A DNA stretch of 64,000 nt from Macropodus opercularis (Eukaryota; Chordata; Actinopteri; Anabantiformes; Osphronemidae), in the NCBI GenBank assembly GCA_030770545.1, contig CM061091.1, positions 9,356,501 to 9,420,500 of the forward strand. The letters run 5' to 3'. Numbering within the stretch: position 1 is the first letter of the stretch; each line of letters starts with the position of its first letter. The position numbers were made by a program, and so were the translations under genes. Shown one piece after another: positions 45,727 to 57,993 of this stretch. The notes under the pieces were generated by a model. The model did no database searches. It had not been told where the DNA came from and saw only the letters and a program-made list of their open reading frames with translations.

Positions 45727-46784
45727 TTACAGAACAAAGTAACAATAAATATTAGATCTCTGTCTTCTAAATCTCTGTTAATAAATGACTTGATAAGTGC
45801 CCATCACATAGATTTATTTAGTCTCACTGAAACCTGGCTGCAGCAGGATGAATACGTTTGTCTGAATGAGTCAACTCCAAATAGTCAAATTTCACATTTC
45901 TCCTACATTAGCTTCTCTGCATTGGCTCCCTGTCAAATCTAGGATAGAATTCAAAATTCTTCTCCTTGTCTACAAAGCTATTCATAATAAAGCTCCATCT
46001 TATCTTAAAGACCTCATAGCTCCTTATGCTCCCAACAGAACGCTTCGTTCTCAGAGCGCTGGTCTATTGGTGGTTCCTAGAGTTTCTAAATGTAGAACGG
46101 GAGGCAGAGCCTTTAGCTACCAAGCTCCTCTCCTATGGAACCAGCGTCCAGTCCAGGTTCGAGAAGCAGACACTCTCTCTAGTTTTAAAACTAGGCTTAA
46201 AACCTTTCTTTTTGACAAAGCGTATAGTTAGAGTTGGTTCTGGTCACTTGGAACCACTTCTTAGTTAAGCTGCTATAGACTTAGATGCTGGGGGACGTCC
46301 TTCATTCACTGAGCTCTTTTTTCTCTTTTGTCTGTTTTTCTCTCCTAGTTGTGCTTCTCTCTTTCTGTCTCTCTCTCTCTCTATATTCTCATCTACAGGT
46401 ATCGTCAGACTCAGAGCTGTGTGTCTCCAGTGTTCAGTTGCTGGTCCAACCATCCTGCCTGTGTTCTGTTGCTGCTTGTTTTGTTGTGGTTGTGTTCTTT
46501 TCTCTCTTCTCTATCCTCTCACCCCAACCAGTCAAGGCAGATGGCCGCCCACACTGTGCCTGGGTCTGCTGGAGGTTTCTTCCTATCTAGAGAGGGAGTT
46601 TTTCCTCTCCACTGTTGCTATTAAAATGTACCATTTATCAATTGGCTACAGTTAAAAGCTTGCTCTATGTGGGATTTGTTGGGTTCAGTTGTGTAAGGTC
46701 TTAAACCTTACTTGTGAAGTGCCTTGAGATAACTGATGTTGTGAATTGGCGCTATATAAATAAAGTTGAATTGAATTGAATTCT
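45727..46784 (+). mobile_element. Internally deleted L2-type LINE
   Basis: Starts with the endonuclease N-terminal part (NIRSLSSKSLLINDLI, SLTETWL; 45727-45870), then jumps near 45890 straight to the pol C-terminal part (SRIEFKILLLVYKAIHNKAP to FKTRLKTFLFDKAYS, 45925-46230), the 3' UTR and the AATTGAATTGAATT tail at 46784. The RT core is missing. The 107-aa and 121-aa open frames here are LINE relics, not host genes. Confidence 0.85.
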
Positions 46785-48640
46785 GCCATACGTTGCTGCT
46801 GTGTTTTTTAGTCGCTGGAATTAGAAATGACTGTGGATTGGATGTTGTTGGAGCCACCACATTAGCATTTAGCGAGCGCCCATGTGGAGAGGGGGTGATG
46901 AAGTGTGGCGCCACGGAGCAGGTTGTCATTTTGTTAGTAGTGAGTAGTAACCTGAAGGAACCAAGCAGCCCTTTTATGTTGCTCCATCTTTGTTTATCTG
47001 AGCTCTTGTGAAGAGGTTTTGTGAGGTCAATTTTGTTATTCTGGCATGTGCTGTTCAGTAATAAACGAGCACTGGCTTCGGCAGCATACTGAGAATGTGT
47101 GCTCTTCTTTGATCCACAGCCTGTGTATTGCTTATTGCCGGTCCAGATTCCCAGAGGTCTGGTGCTGGTAACACATGTTGTCATACAGACAACCATCGTA
47201 CAAATAGATATTGGCAAAGTCCGTGAGAGCCCATGCGTTGCAGAGATTAGGGCAAGGCTGCTAAACCAGACAATGCATTCACTAAAATGTAAACAACTTG
47301 TTTGTTGCTTATCAGTCTGTGTTTATTTTTATTTTTTTGTAAATTTTTGTTGATGTAGGTAATTTCATTTGTTGCCATTTGATACAATGGGGTGTTTTGT
47401 TTTGTTTGCCAGGGTAATGTTAGGAGTACAAACTTGCTTGTGAGACGTAAGCGATTCATTCATGGATTCCTCCCTGGTAAATCACTTCACCTAGACAAGA
47501 CAGTAGCTCTCAAGACTTATCAGTAACCAAAAGAAGTATTAATGATATGTGTGGATCTGCTATTGCACAGCTTCAAGTTGCTGGTGTTGGCCAGTCTGCT
47601 TTGAATAGTTTTGTTATTGTGTGGAGGTAGTGGATGAGATGCCAGTATTTTGTAAAATTATATTTATTATTGTAAAAGATGAGCAAATTTTACTTAGGGG
47701 CAGTGGTGTTGAAACAATGTGTTATGACAAACATTACAATGCATTTAAAATTGTGTTTTGGCCAATGCAGGCACCTAAGCTATTCTGTGTTCATGATTTG
47801 CTGTATTACAAACCAATGGATGTTCAAATGGCATATGGATCTGAGGATTCTTCACCTTTTACAGTTCCTTACTGCCATTTAATGAAGCCTTGACCAGAGT
47901 TCTAAAGATTTTAATGTTTGTTGGCTTTAAAACAGATGGCATAACAAAATATTAGGTGTGTGTGTATAATTAAAATATACAGAAAATACCATGTCTTAGA
48001 GCTTTTATTTAGGTTGTTTTTTTTTTACAACAAAGTAAAAATCTATGTGGACAAAGCCAAACCCTATGGGTTCATGTTTTTATTTGTACTTTTAATAAAA
48101 TGTTGAGACATGGAAATCTTGTTGTTGTTAATTTAACCAAACTGTAATATTTATCAAATGTTACAATTTTTTAATGCCCTAAAGAATAAAAACATACAAA
48201 CAAAAACACTGAAGGTAACTATAACACTCAATCAGAATAAATTGAGTTAATTCGGATTAACACATTAACAAGTGTCAAAAATAAACAACACTGTTAGTGT
48301 TAGTATCCTCATAGTGTAAAACTTGATTAACTCTTGGCTTAGTGTAAACTGTACTAACACTTAGTTTAGTGTAAAAAAGTAACTCTGACTAGAGTTGAAT
48401 TGACACTAAGAACTTGACACTACATTCAGTGTAGTAATTTAACAACATTTAGAACTCAGCGTTTGTCATGTGGGGGTTTGGAACAGGGTATAAATACAGG
48501 TTTGGCAAAGACACTAGTCAGAAAACTTCTAAGGTCTAATTGCACTTCTCCATTTCGGCATGTAAATTAAACTGAGACAATTCATCACACTTCCAGGTTT
48601 TGATTCCTTCAATTAATGTAGAAGATTATTCCACAACACA
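46785..48640 (+). other. Gene-like or transposon-derived fragments, unassigned
   Basis: 47621-47893 is open for 90 aa (CKIIFIIVKDEQILLRGSGV, FCVHDLLYYKPMDVQ). This resembles the end of a multi-copy uncharacterised fish protein family that I associate with mobile elements, but I cannot name it. A splice-like block at 47414-47525 precedes it. 48220-48440 is a diverged repeat rich in 'agtgtaa' motifs. No complete gene is visible. Confidence 0.35.
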
Positions 48641-48646
48641 AGTGAT

Positions 48647-48925
48647 GTGTGGTGTGGTAGGCTGATATCCCTGGCAGATGTTTTTCATCATCAGAAAGAA
48701 CTGAACACACAAATGCAAGACCGAAATGAAAACCCGCTTACAAGTACAGATAAAATAAATGTATTTTGTTCAAAGGTACAACTATGGCAACAAAATGTAG
48801 AAAGCAATCTTGTTAACACTGCTGCATTGTTAGCAAAACACACTGGAGGGGACAGTGTTTTAAAAGCCGAAATTAATGTAGTCCGTTATGCAGTCTATGA
48901 AGCCATTTACATCCTACCCATGTGA
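48647..48925 (+). pseudogene. hAT-type (ZBED/SCAND3-like) transposase remnant
   Basis: The translation contains SLADVFHHQKELNTQMQDRN and DKINVFCSKVQLWQQNVES. This matches the pattern of the SCAND3/GTF2IRD2/ZBED domesticated or relic hAT transposases, in which 'LADIF..LN.LN..LQG......L.DK..AF..KL.LW' is typical. Only about 90 codons remain, with no zinc finger or dimerisation domain. Confidence 0.5.
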
Positions 48926-49104
48926 GGCGCAGAGCTCCATCTACACAGTGCTATTCAAACACAACAAAGAGTACTTAAATGTAACAAAGTATAGGCAAAC
49001 TACAATAAAGACTGCCATTGTTTAGTATTAATATACTAAGTACAGTAATATCTGTGTGGGTGTTCTAATGATATGCAGTCATGAAGACATCATGCAGAAG
49101 ATAT

Positions 49105-49310
49105 TAATTACCTCAGAGGAAGAAGGTCCTGGGTTTGATTCCAGGGTTGCCTTTCTGTGTGGTTTGCATGTTCTCCTCGTGTCTTGTGTGGGTTTTCTCT
49201 GGGGACTAAGGTTTACTCCCACAGCCCAAAGGCATACAATTGATTGACTGAGTGGTTGTTTGTGTCTATACGTGGCCCTGCGATGTACTGGTGCCTGCAA
49301 CTCGAGCATG
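49105..49310 (+). mobile_element. SINE fragment, same family as 45338-45722
   Basis: Contains GGTCCTGGGTTTGATTCCAG (B-box region) and the 'gtggtttgcatgttctcc' body in plus orientation. It is diverged and lacks the A-box end. Confidence 0.7.
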
Positions 49311-49494
49311 GTCTAATAGGCTAAGGTTTTAAGAAGATAATTGTGGCTTAGCCATGACAGTAAGCTGAGAAAAAACAACGTCCTGGGCTTAAGCCCACAA
49401 GTCCAGAACTACAAGAGGATTGACCCATCACACCTTATGCATTGGTGAAATATTTTTTTTGCTTTTAACAGTCTGATACTGCATTCACAAATTC

Positions 49495-49680
49495 AACCTG
49501 TAACTTTATTTTAGTTTTATTTTATTCATCCCAAAGTGGGGAATTTTGTTTCTGTACTTTAGCTCATCCACCTGAGGGGAGCAATGAGTAGTCACTCAAG
49601 TGCGGAATGTCTTGCTCATGGATACACCTGGTGTCTCCTACATCCGATTGAGCCACCAGGATGTTCCATTACACATGAAG
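49495..49680 (-). mobile_element. LINE-tail fragment, same family as 32790-33042
   Basis: Minus-strand CCCCACTTTGGGATGAATAA followed by an A-rich tract, matching the 3' tail family seen at 32790-33042 and 62736-63033. Confidence 0.45.
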
Positions 49681-49689
49681 CTCATACAT

Positions 49690-51018
49690 CAGTTATGGGC
49701 TATGGAAGGGAGTTATGGGCAATAAAACAAGTTTTTTGGGCAGCAGTAACAAAAAAGCCCATAACGTATAATAATAATCGCCATTATAATCAGTATAATT
49801 ATCATAATCAAGTCAGTCACAAAAAGTAGTAGAAATGTGGCTTTTATTTAAGACTATCTTGAATTCCTTTTAGGCACACAATATGAATGAATCAGGAAAT
49901 TACATAACATTTCCCAAATAAAATGCATCTGAACTAGATTTAAATAACTAAGCCATCTTGTATTAAGTCTCTTTTTAGCCCTTAAATTAAAAACCTGAAG
50001 CTCCTGACTTGACAGACAGCAGTTAGCAAAAGACTAAACATAATTAACTGCACTTGATCTAAAACCCGATTGTGTGCGTATATTTTAGGTGTATATAGTA
50101 AAGTGGGACAAACATTAGGCTGACAAGACACCACTGATTGTTTTTCAGTGATTTAGAGATGACACCATAAAAATTATTACAAGAAAGACACCAGGTGATT
50201 TTGTATTACAGTTTGTTTATGCAACTATAATTTGAAACTGACAGCAACATTTTGTGTTAGCTTGATCAATTGCAGTTCTTTCATTCTTCATGTTACTGTA
50301 TGTATGAACAACTGCCTCCCTTTGTTAACCTGAAAGTCATGAGCAACATGACAATAAAAGATACTGGTTTCAGTAGTATTGTAGTTCTACAAAAAGTTGT
50401 TCTTATGTCCACTAAAAGAAACAAGGTAATCCAGTAGGATGAACTGAAGTTTCATATCTAATCCTCTCCACATCTGTAACAGAACAGCTGTGACTGCGGT
50501 CCCATTTGTAGATAAAGTTCTGTTAGGAATTAAAGAGCAAAAACAGCAACATTACAGACATTTAGATCAAAATATATGATCAAAACTAGCGTTGGCATTT
50601 GGAGGAGACTGTAGATGTAAATGTTCCATATTCCAATTGCATATTAGCCTATTTAGATCCTTCAAACAACTGTAACTAGCTGATGTACGTGGTTATACTC
50701 TTAATAAATAAACTCTGTGCTGTAGTTAGTGGTGATGTTCTCCATGTTAGGGCTGCTAGGAAATTTCTTCCTCTGCTGTCCATTGTGGATAGATACACCT
50801 AAAACAATGTTTTACAAGTTTGTTTTTTCACATCTTTATCCTTCACATTTTTTTACTGACCAGTGTTCAAAAGCTTCACATTCACATACTTTTACTGGTC
50901 AAAGCTATAGGAGTACAGTACAGTACAGTAAAATTCAAAACCAGCAGTTTACTTTCTATATCACACCCATATTTTTTATGTCAGAACATACTTTACGTTA
51001 CACAAAATACAAATTGAC
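49690..51018. other. No gene recognised
   Basis: Downstream of the last two-pore-channel exon found. I looked here on the minus strand for the missing pore and S6 exons and found none. Confidence 0.35.
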
Positions 51019-51340
51019 TGTGGATAGATAGTATGTTTTTTTTGCTAGTAGTAGAAAGTCCTAGACTTTCTAAATAAAGAATGGGCGGCAGAGCTTTTAG
51101 CTACAGTAGATTCTGTACTTTGGACCCAGCTTTGTATTATAAATGGCATGGGCACTTCATGAGGACTAGAAGTCCTCATGACTGTGGATAGATAGTATGT
51201 TTTTTTTGCTAGTAGTAGAAAGTCCTAGAGTTTCTAAATAAAGAATGGGCGGCAGAGCTTTTAGCTACAGTAGATTCTGTACTTTGGACCCAGCTTTGTA
51301 TTATAAATGGCATGGGCACTTCATGAGGACTAGAAGTCCT
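51019..51340 (+). repeat. Recent tandem duplication, 2 x ~160 bp
   Basis: 51019-51178 and 51181-51340 are nearly identical; both run from CTGTGGATAGATAGTATG to ATGAGGACTAGAAGTCCT. Each contains an L2-derived segment (GGGCGGCAGAGCTTTTAGCT). Confidence 0.9.
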
Positions 51341-51386
51341 ACTACAATTGATCTGCATAAATCAAAAACTTCAGACAACTTCATAC

Positions 51387-54300
51387 CTTGCATTTAAAGG
51401 AGGCTTAATGGCTCCTTCAAACAGCCAGATCCCAAATACAGCATACACGTAGTACACCACCTGTGCAAGGAATATGATAAAGGTATCAACTTTTCCCCAG
51501 GGCACACTTGCAGTACATCACCGTCATATGAATCCTTCCACCTTCAACTGGACAAGTGGCATGTTTATGCAGGTAGATTTAACAAATTGTTCAAATATCC
51601 AAAAAGGGTTTAGAAAGCACATTTTCTTCAAGCACAAAACTAGAAAAAAAATATTATTGTAACGTAATGCATGGAATAATTCATTAAACGTAATATATCT
51701 TAGATAAAAAAAAATCATTCTAACAGTACAGACCTGCAAGTGTATTAAACTATGCTGTTGTAACTCACAACCAGTATCCCTGCAAAGGCTCTGAGGTGTA
51801 AAACATGTTTTACAAACCGACCCCTGAGAATATGGAAACCCATAGGTGGCATAAATAGTGATCTGTAGGCCCTAGTGGAAGCAAAAAGTAAAAATAATAC
51901 GGTTGCAAAATGTGATGGTATCAAAACAATATTTATATGACATTTTACTTAGCACCATATATCTAGCCCCAAATAAAATGAAACATGAAATGTAATTTCT
52001 ATATAGAATCATGCAGCCATGCAGTCACAACAGAATGTTCACATAGTGTACTAAGTTGGTAAGAGTGAAGGTACACCTAATAGAACTACAACAAGGAACA
52101 AGGAAAATAAATGTCATAATGTTTAGAATAAGATATGCAATAATGTGAAAGAAATTAGGACACCCTATGAAAGTCTGGGTATTTTGTACATGTTTGTAAC
52201 ATATATTATATTAATTTACATATTAATGTATAGATATTTAATCTCAGTGTTAACAGTACTGAGAGATTAAACGAATATAGCTAAGCAATTGTGAAGAAAA
52301 GACTTTTCAACATCTTCTGTAAATGTAATTCCATAAAAATGTATATTCTAACTGAGGAAAAAGTTAAGGCACCCTACCCCCTATGGTAGCTATGGACAAT
52401 GGTTTGGGGCTGCTTTGCTGCAGCCGGACCTGGTCAAGTCACCATCATACATAGAATCCACCATGAATTCTACTGTGTATCAGAGGGTGCTTGCCCTTTT
52501 TGGCTGAAATTGCCATCTACCAGTCACTGACATCGATCTGAGGAAAGTGTACCCCTCCCTTCAATGCAGAATTCTTTAAGCTGTGAGATGCTTGAGGGGT
52601 TCCTTGCATGTACAGTCCATTTTTAGTCACCCCACAGCATCTCAAAGGGATTACGATCTGGGCTTTGACTCTGCCATTCCAGGACTTTGTATTTCTTAGT
52701 TTTCAGCCAGTGCTTGGTTCATTTACTGGTATGTTTTGGGTCATTGCCATGTTGCATGGTCTAATTCTGCATCAGTTTTAATTTTCTGACAAATGGTCTC
52801 ACATGTTCCCCAAGTACCCTTGTCTTTGTTAGAATGCATTTTTGTAGAATTCCAATTATAGAAGATGTTGGCAAGTCTTTTCACTTTTAATTGTTTAGTT
52901 ATATTACTTTAACAGTATTGTCAAGATTGGCATTAAATACCTATATATTAAAGAAATCCCCAGACTTCCATACGGTGTCCTAATTTTTTGACACAGGAAG
53001 CAATTAATTAAATATTATTAAAGTAGTTACAAATAGCAGGATGGTGCGGAAGCCATCAAAGATGTTGTTCCTGTAGGAAAGATAACCTCTCCAGCCAAAG
53101 GACTAGAAGATGCCATTACAAAAAAAACACTTGATTAAGTACAATAACTACAATAACAATTTGTCCGGATGTATAGTACATATAAAGAATGAATTACAAT
53201 CAAAACAATTGCATTTAATACTTGGATAAAAATCCCTTATAGTCCATGACTGCCTGAAGTTTGTAAACTATGAATTTGAGAACGAAAATACTCATACTCC
53301 TCTCTCTAGGTGGTTTGCCAAGCATTAACAGTTCAGTTGCTGCTTGTTTGTGGGTCTTTGTGACAGTTTGGCCCTCCAACAAGGGCGCCCTTGTTCCCTG
53401 TTCTTCTTTGTTTTCTGTTTGCTCACTTTGTTTGTCCACTTCCTGTTCCTCGTTATTGATTTCACCTGTTTGTTATTTCCTGTTTAGTTTATATTTAAGT
53501 TCCTCCCTGTGTCTTATTATTTGCTGGCTCGTCATTAGTGTTACTGCGTATGTATTGGTGTTACCCCTTGTGTGTAAGTGTTACTTGTTTGCTTGGAGAT
53601 CAGTGTTAGTTCTGCTTCAAGTCATTTACTTGTAGTCCTTAGTCTCCCGTGTTGTTTTGTTCATGTTTTTTGTCTCATGATTAAAAATAAGTGTAAACTG
53701 TTTACCCGTGTCTCTGGGTTGTGCAATTGGGTCCTCCCTTGTCAGTTTTGGTAGTGTGAGCATAGGCTCTAGGACGAGCAGCCCCTTTTGTATTTTCGAG
53801 TCTTGTAGTCAGGGGATTAGGCTCTAGGTTAAGCTCTCCCCTTCCAGTTCGTTTGGCGCCATCAGGTGGCGATTAGAGACAGTACCAGGGGCTCAGGCAT
53901 TTCCTACCCCTGGTACTCTAGTTAGTTTGGTGCAGAGTTGTAACAAAGAATCCTACTTTAATAATTCCCATACAACATAACAGATCTGTGCTTACCTCCA
54001 AGTTGTAATTGTCTGTCTCTACTGTGGTCTTTTCAGAGTTCAACACCAGAATGGTCTAAAACACACATGAAAGTAGTTTCACAGTTTACTGGTCAACTTA
54101 ACGTGTCAGTGAGAGTGGGCTTGTAACTGGCTTGTGTTGTGAGAACCAATTAGAATTTTAAACTAGTCTAAGTGCTGTCTGAGAGGTACGGTCGAGTTCA
54201 GAGTAGAGTTAGGTTTAGGCTAATAAATCAGGGAATGCATATTATACATTTTTGCGTGGAACTTACACATATGCAGATAACATTGAGTGCCACTGCATTG

Positions 54301-56854
54301 CGAATTATAGTGAGATATTGGTGACTGAATATAACTTGAAGCTTCTGCAAAACTGGAGAGTCGTACTGAGAAGAGAGGGTGCTGAAAGTAAAACACACAC
54401 ACACAGATGTTAAAGAAATGCTACTTTGAAATATAACTTTAAATGAATCGGTGATTGACCTACCTCCTTAATGCGGTCCTTATCCAGGTGATCAAAAATC
54501 TTCCTGAACTGCTCTCGGTCCATGTGGCCAACTACAGCATACTGCTGTGCCTCCTGATGATTCAGAAAGGCAATAATTGTTCAAACTGATGATTAGTTTA
54601 TGTAACTACTGTAGGATTTTGCCCCTACATCATTATAGACTAAAAACAACATCAACCTCATCAGGTGTGCTGTTTATTGTTGTTGTAGTTGTTTACAGAT
54701 ATTCCTCACCAAGAGGATTCAGTCAAACACAGCACTTAGATTCAAAATAATACAAATGATTTATTTCACATGAGTGGTGTAAAGATATACATAAGGCAGA
54801 TATACACGAAGTCACCTGATTCCTCCCTGCAGGGGTAAAGCTCGCTGGCGCGCGGGGAAGGACGGAGCCTGGCTGGGAGACACCAGCTGTGTCTCCCAGC
54901 CGGCACAGCACACATCTCCCCTCTCCGCTTTGGGGTGTCGGTTTTTAAACCCTAAACCTACGTCAGTAGGAAGAAAGCTATTGCCCAATCTTGGTCTTCG
55001 GATCTGGATAGTTTAGACTAATGACTCTGTTTACTGGAAAGTTATCAGCAGGTCACTTCGACCTGGCATGTTCCCGGAGCAGCCCCACTCGCCAAGAACT
55101 TTCCAGATATGGGAGAGAGAACATCCTGTTATGGCCATCATAAGAGGTTCACATCCTGGACACAGAAACTCCATCACCTCACAGCCTGACTGCTTTGCCT
55201 GTGCTTCATGAGAGCCTATTCCTATTAATACCTACATAGAGTACACATTCCATCCTATACATTCTGGGCATATATTCCATCCCCAGTACACATTTTCCAC
55301 TACATTGTACTACTGTGACATAATAGTATGCACTCAGTGGAAGTGAGAGAGTGTAGATGGTGTTTATTCTGACCGCAATAATGGCCGCTCTGTAGTAGCT
55401 CTTCATCTTGACTCTGGACATCAACTCCAGCACTGCATCAACACGCACATGATGCCTGATTTAGAAAACAGTTCAATGAAGAATCTTAACATTGGTATGT
55501 GTGATATAGAACAAATACCAAATGCTTTCATACATATTTAACCTTTGTGACAACTATTAAATGATAATACATAAAAACTAATAAAAATATAATTTTCACA
55601 AATCCTGTTATAACAAAGTACAAGCATCTTATCTAAGAGAACCATATGTTAGTTAAAATAGTATAAAGATTCCATCTGCTGTCTGTTACAAAACTCAAAT
55701 CAGACTAAAAGCATGGGCAGGGATTTCTATTACCTTGTAGCTCTAGCTGACTGTGCGCACTAGATGGCGCCAAGACTCAAAACATAATCTCATTCCAAGA
55801 TTTAAAGGGGCTACTCCACTCAGAGACTGAGGCCCATCTTAACAATGTACTGTAAATCTAAAATCACTGCCTTATGCAGGATAAGAGCTTCTATCTGATG
55901 TAAGCTATCAAAATACTGATAAAAAAATACTAACTTCACTACAGTAGAAGGATCAAGAAACTAAGAAAACTAAAGATCGTTGTGATAACAGGAGAACAGG
56001 ATATTTTTACATGGAGATATCAAAACTATTAATGCAAGACATCAAAGACCAGCCACAAATAATCAGAGGAAGTTCAACATGCGGTACAAACAAAACACAA
56101 AATAGTGTAGTGAAATACAAAGGCATAACAGACAAAGTAACTACTTGAAAATACTTAAAAAAACAACCTAACAGGTAACCAACAGGCAATAGCGGTAACA
56201 GATAACAGGGACAACAGACACTAGAAGTACAGGCACAACAGATAACAGCTTCCAACCAACTGCAAACAACAGAAAACCGGGAAGTAACAACACTGAAGAG
56301 GAAGAAAAAGAACCAGAGCTCACTCCAAAGGTTGGAGGGTTGAACTGTCACATAATCAGTTTCTTCTGAAGTGAACTGATGCACATTTTATAAATGCAAA
56401 AGAAGATATTAGCGTATTGTGCTTTAGCTGACTTTCAACTAATCAATATTTTTATTATCAGATCATTATTTTGACTATTAACTGAATAATCTTCAATAGG
56501 AAACCAGCAAACATGCAAACTGTAATGTAATTTTAGAGTCCATGTTTAGTGTGCAACTAGATTACATGGTGATGGTGTAAGAGAGTGGAACACTAAATAA
56601 ACTCTTGAAGTTCAAAGATAATGCCATGTTTCCATCTGTAGTGAACCTATATAATGTAGTTCTCCTTCTGTTGCCTCTGCTATTTAGCCTGGCTGATTAT
56701 GCAGGATACCTGACCTTTGAAAATCCTGCATCGCTATTAATTTGTGTACAACTTCGTCTTACTCTTCAGCCTGTGGGGCTCCCTGGCAGCTGAGGACTTG
56801 GAAAGCAGCTCGTATCCCCAGTCGTCTCCTTATGATGGATGTTTGGACCGACAT
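51387..56854 (-). CDS. Two-pore channel (TPC2/TPC3-like), eight exons found, incomplete
   Basis: TPCs are endolysosomal cation channels with two six-helix domains. Minus-strand exons with good splice sites: 56854-56763 (after IS6, [20 protein letters not shown]), 55455-55374, 54553-54464 (EF-hand-like linker, [16 protein letters not shown]), 54365-54267 (IIS1, [17 protein letters not shown]), 54055-53996, 53102-53031 ([15 protein letters not shown]), 51871-51769 (S4-S5, LRAFAGILV) and 51460-51387 (IIS5, [20 protein letters not shown]). Phases join through 53996. Human TPC2 has RRRLGTRAAFEVLSS and RAFGGILVVVYYVFAIIG at the matching places. Not found: IIS2, IIS3-S4, the second pore and S6, and all of domain I before S6. 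The phase break between the exons at 53102 and 51871 supports a missing exon. The introns hold two solo LTRs and a DNA element. Confidence 0.75.
52153..52984. mobile_element. Non-autonomous DNA transposon with inverted ends
   Basis: The ends are inverted copies: AATTAGGACACCCTATGAAAG on the left and, reverse complemented, AATTAGGACACCGTATGGAAG on the right. The interior has no transposase ORF. Related sequence lies at about 3030-3900. It sits where the S3-S4 exon of the two-pore channel would be expected. Confidence 0.7.
53359..53943 (+). mobile_element. Solo LTR of family A, opposite orientation to 9935-10592
   Basis: Starts TGTGACAGTTTGGCCCTCCA and ends after CCTACCCCTGGTACTCTAG. It contains GTGTCTCTGGGTTGTGCAAT and GGCGCCATCAGGTGGCGATT. 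No internal region. It lies in an intron of the two-pore-channel gene. Confidence 0.7.
54735..54990 (-). mobile_element. LTR-like repeat of family C
   Basis: Minus-strand counterpart of 44350-44600, with the same GGGAGACAC/GTGTCTCCC hairpin and a downstream AATAAA. May extend to about 55200. It lies in an intron of the two-pore-channel gene. Confidence 0.5.
55729..56352 (-). mobile_element. Solo LTR related to family A
   Basis: On the minus strand it begins TGTGACAGTTCAACCCTCCA and near its end contains GGCGCCATCTAGTGCGCACA, parallel to family A at 9935 and 53359 but clearly diverged. No internal region. Confidence 0.6.
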
Positions 56855-57363
56855 CTGGATCACAAAATTACAGTAAAACAATCACATTTACGTTCAATTT
56901 TGGCCATCAATTTTGTTGGATAAATATGGCAAGGTGAACTAGTCAGGAAATAAAACAACAAATGTAAATAAAATAATGTGCTGTATAGTTTGTATAAGGT
57001 GCAAGGATCAAAAGTGATGTCTGTTTTTAAATCTGGGCAACTGTTGCTCTACTTGCAATCTTTATGCTACTATAAATTATGTTAGATACTTCGTGACATA
57101 GCTCAAGTCTGTGGATTTTTCAGCTTTTTTCTTTACTGTAAATAAATATTTAACGCTTTCTTATCTCAGTATAAACATGTTTTGCTAATGTGTTATGAAT
57201 GTGTCACTATTGTAATGACATTTTTAATGCAAAGCAAGATATATTTGTTTCAATAGAATGACATTCTTCACTGTTCAGCTTTGTTTTTCCTTTCCCTGTG
57301 CCAACATTTGTGTTTACACCTGCACATTCTATAGTCTATAATGCAGTCAGACCAGAAGATGGC

Positions 57364-57977
57364 TGTGACAGTTGGACCTGCTCCCCCACCAGGGGGAGCC
57401 ATTTGGCGTTTTGAGTTTGTCCCTTGTCTGTTCCCGTACTGGTTTCCCTTGTCCACACCTGTTTGTAATCATTGTTAGTCTGTCTTTATATACCCCTGTC
57501 TGTCAGTCTCTCGTTGCTGGTGTGTCATCCCTGATTGCTTGTCTCGTCGTTCTCCCTCGTCCCCGACCTCTAGCTCTGTTCTCGTCAAGTAAGTTAGTCA
57601 GTTTGTTTTGTAGCCTTTGTCTTTTCCCTGCGTTTGCAGTGTTTTCATTTCAGTAAATGGTAACTTGGTTTGTTTTGTCCCGCTTGCGGCGATTTTGTTT
57701 TCTAGTCAGTCAGTGAGGTTTATTAGTGTTAATTTTGTAGTGCCCCACCTTGCGGTGAATTTTGTTTGTAGCAGTTTCATAAATTAGGTCGTAGTGTGAT
57801 TTGGTCCACTATCGTTTTGAGTTCCCCTTTGTTAGTTTCTAAATGATAGTGTTGTCCAGCTCGGCTGTGAATCTCTGTTCTCTAATTAGTTTAATAAAAT
57901 ATTGTGTAGCGGAAGATCTGCCTCTTTGGGTTCATTTGCACTTGGGTCCTACACCACCACGTACTTGGTCTGTCACA
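57364..57977 (+). repeat. 5' LTR of the chromovirus
   Basis: Starts TGTGACAGTTGG and ends CTGTCACA, with short inverted termini. It contains a TATA-like TTATATACCCCTG near 57486 and AATAAAA near 57893. The 3' limit is inferred from the CACA terminus and the gag start 17 bp later, since the other LTR is truncated. Confidence 0.8.
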
Positions 57978-57993
57978 GTACACACCAGCCAAC

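Noticed and set aside
46708..47217. 170-codon minus-strand open frame
   Set aside because: It starts inside the L2 LINE tail and its translation shows no recognisable domain; probably fortuitous.
47941..48460. Phased AGTGTAA-rich stretch as a regulatory array
   Set aside because: The motif spacing is irregular and the segment looks like a diverged dispersed repeat.
53190..53290. Candidate IIS2 exon of the two-pore channel on the minus strand ([17 protein letters not shown])
   Set aside because: No AG acceptor gives the needed phase without an upstream stop, and the conserved acidic residue of S2 is missing.
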